From Tepiditoga spiralis (GTDB lineage: Bacteria; Thermotogota; Thermotogae; Petrotogales; Petrotogaceae): a DNA stretch of 64,000 nucleotides. The stretch covers positions 2,312,501 through 2,376,500 of the forward strand of contig NZ_AP018712.1 of NCBI RefSeq assembly GCF_014701195.1, given 5' to 3'. The notes beneath the pieces are model-generated. The model did no database searches. It saw nothing but the letters and a program-made list of their open reading frames with translations, and was not told where the DNA came from. This document shows positions 62,323 to 64,000 of the stretch, piece after piece (the first letter of the stretch is position 1; each line of letters starts with the position of its first letter). A program made the translations under genes and the position numbers.

Positions 62323-63511
62323 CAAATTAGAGGCAATATATAAATTAAAAAAAGAAATGGAAAAAGACTTAAAAAAGAAAGGGGGAAAAATAAAATCTGA
62401 AGAAGAAACAGAAAAAAAGAGAACCATATACAAACCAGATAAAGTTTTATCTGGAATAAATATACCATTTGAAAAAATAAAAACGTGGTTCGATATAAAC
62501 TTATATGATATAGAAATTAGTGATGAAAAATTATCTTTTTACTTTGAAAGTAAATTAACTAACAAATCGCCTGGTTACTTTTATAATCAATTTGGGCTAA
62601 TGCATTTATTGAGAAATGATTATGAAAAAGCAGAAAAGTTTTTTTTACTTGGTAAAGATATCGAATCTAAATTTAACTATGGAGTTTTAAAAGTTTTTAG
62701 AAAAGATGAAGATGCTCTTGTTTATGCAAAAGAAATTGTAAATAAATACCCTCAAACAGGATATCCATATTTGTTGTTATCCTTATATTTTATTTCTGTA
62801 AATAATTTTGATGGTGCTTATAAATTTTTAACTACTGCAAATAAATTTTTAAATTATTCATTTATTTCTTTAGCTCTTTCAATATATAAGAAAGATTTTA
62901 TAGCATCAAAAGCCTATTTATCAAAATGTTTTCTTGAAAACAAAGCAAAAAAAACTATAACTTTATTAGATTATTATATGACCTTATTTGGAACAGACAT
63001 TGATAAAAGATTATCTATTTTCTCTTCTATTAGAAGAGAAAATACTCCTTGTGCAAAATGTATAGAAACTATACAATCAAAAAAAGGGCATGAAACTCCT
63101 GAATATTGTGCTTTTTCACAAAGAATTAACAGCATACTTTTTTTAAACGAATCATCAAAAAGTTATATTTTTGAAAAATTAGATTTAAATTTTATAAACT
63201 TTTTTAATGCAAACCTTAAAGAAGAAGCAAACAAAGTGTATCAAAGCATGATTAAAATATATGGTGAATTAGATATATTATTTATTCCCGGAAGCACAAA
63301 TAAAATGGGATTGAAAACTTTAGAGTTTATTACTGAAACTACAAAATATAAAATGACTTTAAAAGGTCCAGACTATTATACTGAATTAAAAACAATTTTA
63401 AAAAGTTTAAAAAATAATTATCATAAGGATTTCGATTTTATTATAAATGTTCCTTTTTATGAATCTTTAAGATTATTATTTGGATGGAGAACGTGTAAAA
63501 GACTTTATTAA
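62309..63511 (+). CDS. Uncharacterised TPR-like protein
   Basis: This is a 400-residue soluble protein. A very charged N-terminal 45 residues (KLKKEMEKDLKKKGGKIK) precedes TPR-like helical pairs: YFYNQFGLMHLLRNDYEKAEKFFLLGKD, then YPYLLLSLYFISVNNFDGAYKF. A short Cys set, PCAKCIETIQSKKGHETPEYC (C-x2-C-x16-C), could bind metal. The last third is alpha/beta (ELDILFIPGSTNKMGLKTLEF). No family is recognised. The start overlaps radC, and deoC follows after 13 bases, so it is co-transcribed with both. Confidence 0.65.
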   Translation: MSENDKLEAIYKLKKEMEKDLKKKGGKIKSEEETEKKRTIYKPDKVLSGINIPFEKIKTWFDINLYDIEISDEKLSFYFESKLTNKSPGYFYNQFGLMHLLRNDYEKAEKFFLLGKDIESKFNYGVLKVFRKDEDALVYAKEIVNKYPQTGYPYLLLSLYFISVNNFDGAYKFLTTANKFLNYSFISLALSIYKKDFIASKAYLSKCFLENKAKKTITLLDYYMTLFGTDIDKRLSIFSSIRRENTPCAKCIETIQSKKGHETPEYCAFSQRINSILFLNESSKSYIFEKLDLNFINFFNANLKEEANKVYQSMIKIYGELDILFIPGSTNKMGLKTLEFITETTKYKMTLKGPDYYTELKTILKSLKNNYHKDFDFIINVPFYESLRLLFGWRTCKRLY

Positions 63512-63524
63512 TGGAGGTTCAATT

Positions 63525-64000
63525 ATGGATTTAAAAAGGTTGGAAGAAAGTATTGAAAAAGAAATAAAAAAAGTAAATGAAAGTTTTAATTATTCTGAAA
63601 AAAACATCGAATTAAAACCAGAAAATATTGCAAGGTATATTGATCACACCTTATTAAAAGCTACTGCAACACCAAAAGATATTGAAAAACTTTGTGAAGA
63701 AGCTAAAGAAAATGATTTTTTTTCAGTTTGTGTTAACCCTGCATATGCATCACTCGCAAAAGAAAAATTAAATGGAAGTAATTCTAAAGTAGCAGTAGTT
63801 ATAGGATTTCCGTTGGGTGCAAATGATAAAACTGTTAAAGCCTTTGAAACAAGAGCTGCACTTGATGATGGAGCAGATGAATTTGATATGGTAATAAATA
63901 TCGGTATGTTAAAAGCAAAAAAATATGATTATGTTTTTGAAGATATAAAATCTGTTGTTGATGAAGCCGATGGTAAAACAGTTAAAGTTATAATTGAAAC
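63525..64000 (+). CDS. deoC: Deoxyribose-phosphate aldolase, cut by the window end
   Basis: The visible 158 codons read MDLKRLEESIEKEIKK, IARYIDHTLLKATATPKDI, FFSVCVNPAYASLAKEKL, VIGFPLGANDKTVKAFETRAAL, DEFDMVINIGMLKAKKYDYV and then VKVIIE at the edge. This is class I DeoC; the final VKVIIET is the strand before the Schiff-base region. The enzyme cleaves deoxyribose 5-phosphate to acetaldehyde and glyceraldehyde 3-phosphate. An N-terminal extension of about 30 residues precedes the usual start of the family. ATG follows ATGGAGGTTC. Not in any listed frame set, but clear. Confidence 0.93.
   Translation, partial: MDLKRLEESIEKEIKKVNESFNYSEKNIELKPENIARYIDHTLLKATATPKDIEKLCEEAKENDFFSVCVNPAYASLAKEKLNGSNSKVAVVIGFPLGANDKTVKAFETRAALDDGADEFDMVINIGMLKAKKYDYVFEDIKSVVDEADGKTVKVIIE

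Overview
The window is a very AT-rich bacterial chromosome segment, densely packed with short operons on both strands. The gene content fits the Thermotogota, most likely the mesophilic or moderately thermophilic Petrotogales (Oceanotoga, Geotoga, Petrotoga type). The evidence is an HndABCD/HydABC-type NAD-linked [FeFe] hydrogenase, an F1Fo ATP synthase with a Na+-type rotor, large peptide ABC transporters, many TTG/GTG starts and very strong GGAGG ribosome binding sites. This placement rests on gene content and style, not on a database match. No rRNA, tRNA or CRISPR was seen.

Layout. 1-1771 (minus) is a cobamide nucleotide-loop salvage operon (cblT, cblS, cobU and a cut gene). 1978-3510 is histidine ammonia-lyase. 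3535-5488 (minus) holds an orphan and ATP-type PEP carboxykinase. 5695-10217 (minus) is the four-gene hydrogenase operon; its flavoprotein gene carries a 28-bp tandem duplication repaired by a 2-bp change. 10635-15203 (minus) holds a CYTH protein, rsmI, xseA, xseB and a divergent PEPCK-fold kinase. 15306-20402 (plus) holds cheW, a flippase-like membrane protein, MazG, Nudix, and an HD-GYP protein coupled to a periplasmic-binding-like protein. 20407-24632 (minus) is hflK, hflC, a lipoprotein and trmN6. Then come rarA (plus) and an S4 protein (minus).

26320-33108 is a peptide ABC transporter operon behind a consensus promoter, with an internal terminator after the binding protein and unusual insertions in oppF and oppC. 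33106-35433 (minus) is a chemoreceptor with a CZB zinc domain. 35581-39901 is a pyrimidine operon (pyrC-K-D-F-E) preceded by a translated 25-codon leader that ends inside an intrinsic terminator. This looks like pyrBI-style attenuation, and pyrC itself seems to lack an ATG/GTG/TTG start. It is followed by a LysM-acid phosphatase fusion, a methyltransferase-like protein with a Cys/His-rich insert, a small phosphodiesterase, a second chemoreceptor (minus), an M18 aminopeptidase with two orphans, and a degenerate receiver/HD protein (minus).

48253-55388 (minus) is the complete ATP synthase operon, atpZ-I-B-E-F-H-A-G-D-C, with its promoter and terminator. 55389-57640 is a small accessory island: an IS21 istB relic, a small orphan, a secreted ankyrin protein and another orphan. 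57666-61062 encodes AMMECR1, its partner radical SAM enzyme, ApbE, a NusG-II protein and a Gx-family transporter. Maf, RadC, a TPR-like protein and the start of deoC complete the window.

The most novel-looking items are the pyr leader/attenuator with an apparent AUU start, the compensated duplication in the hydrogenase flavoprotein, the two-carboxylate ATP synthase c subunit, the PEPCK-like kinase, and the metal-site insert in the methyltransferase-like protein.
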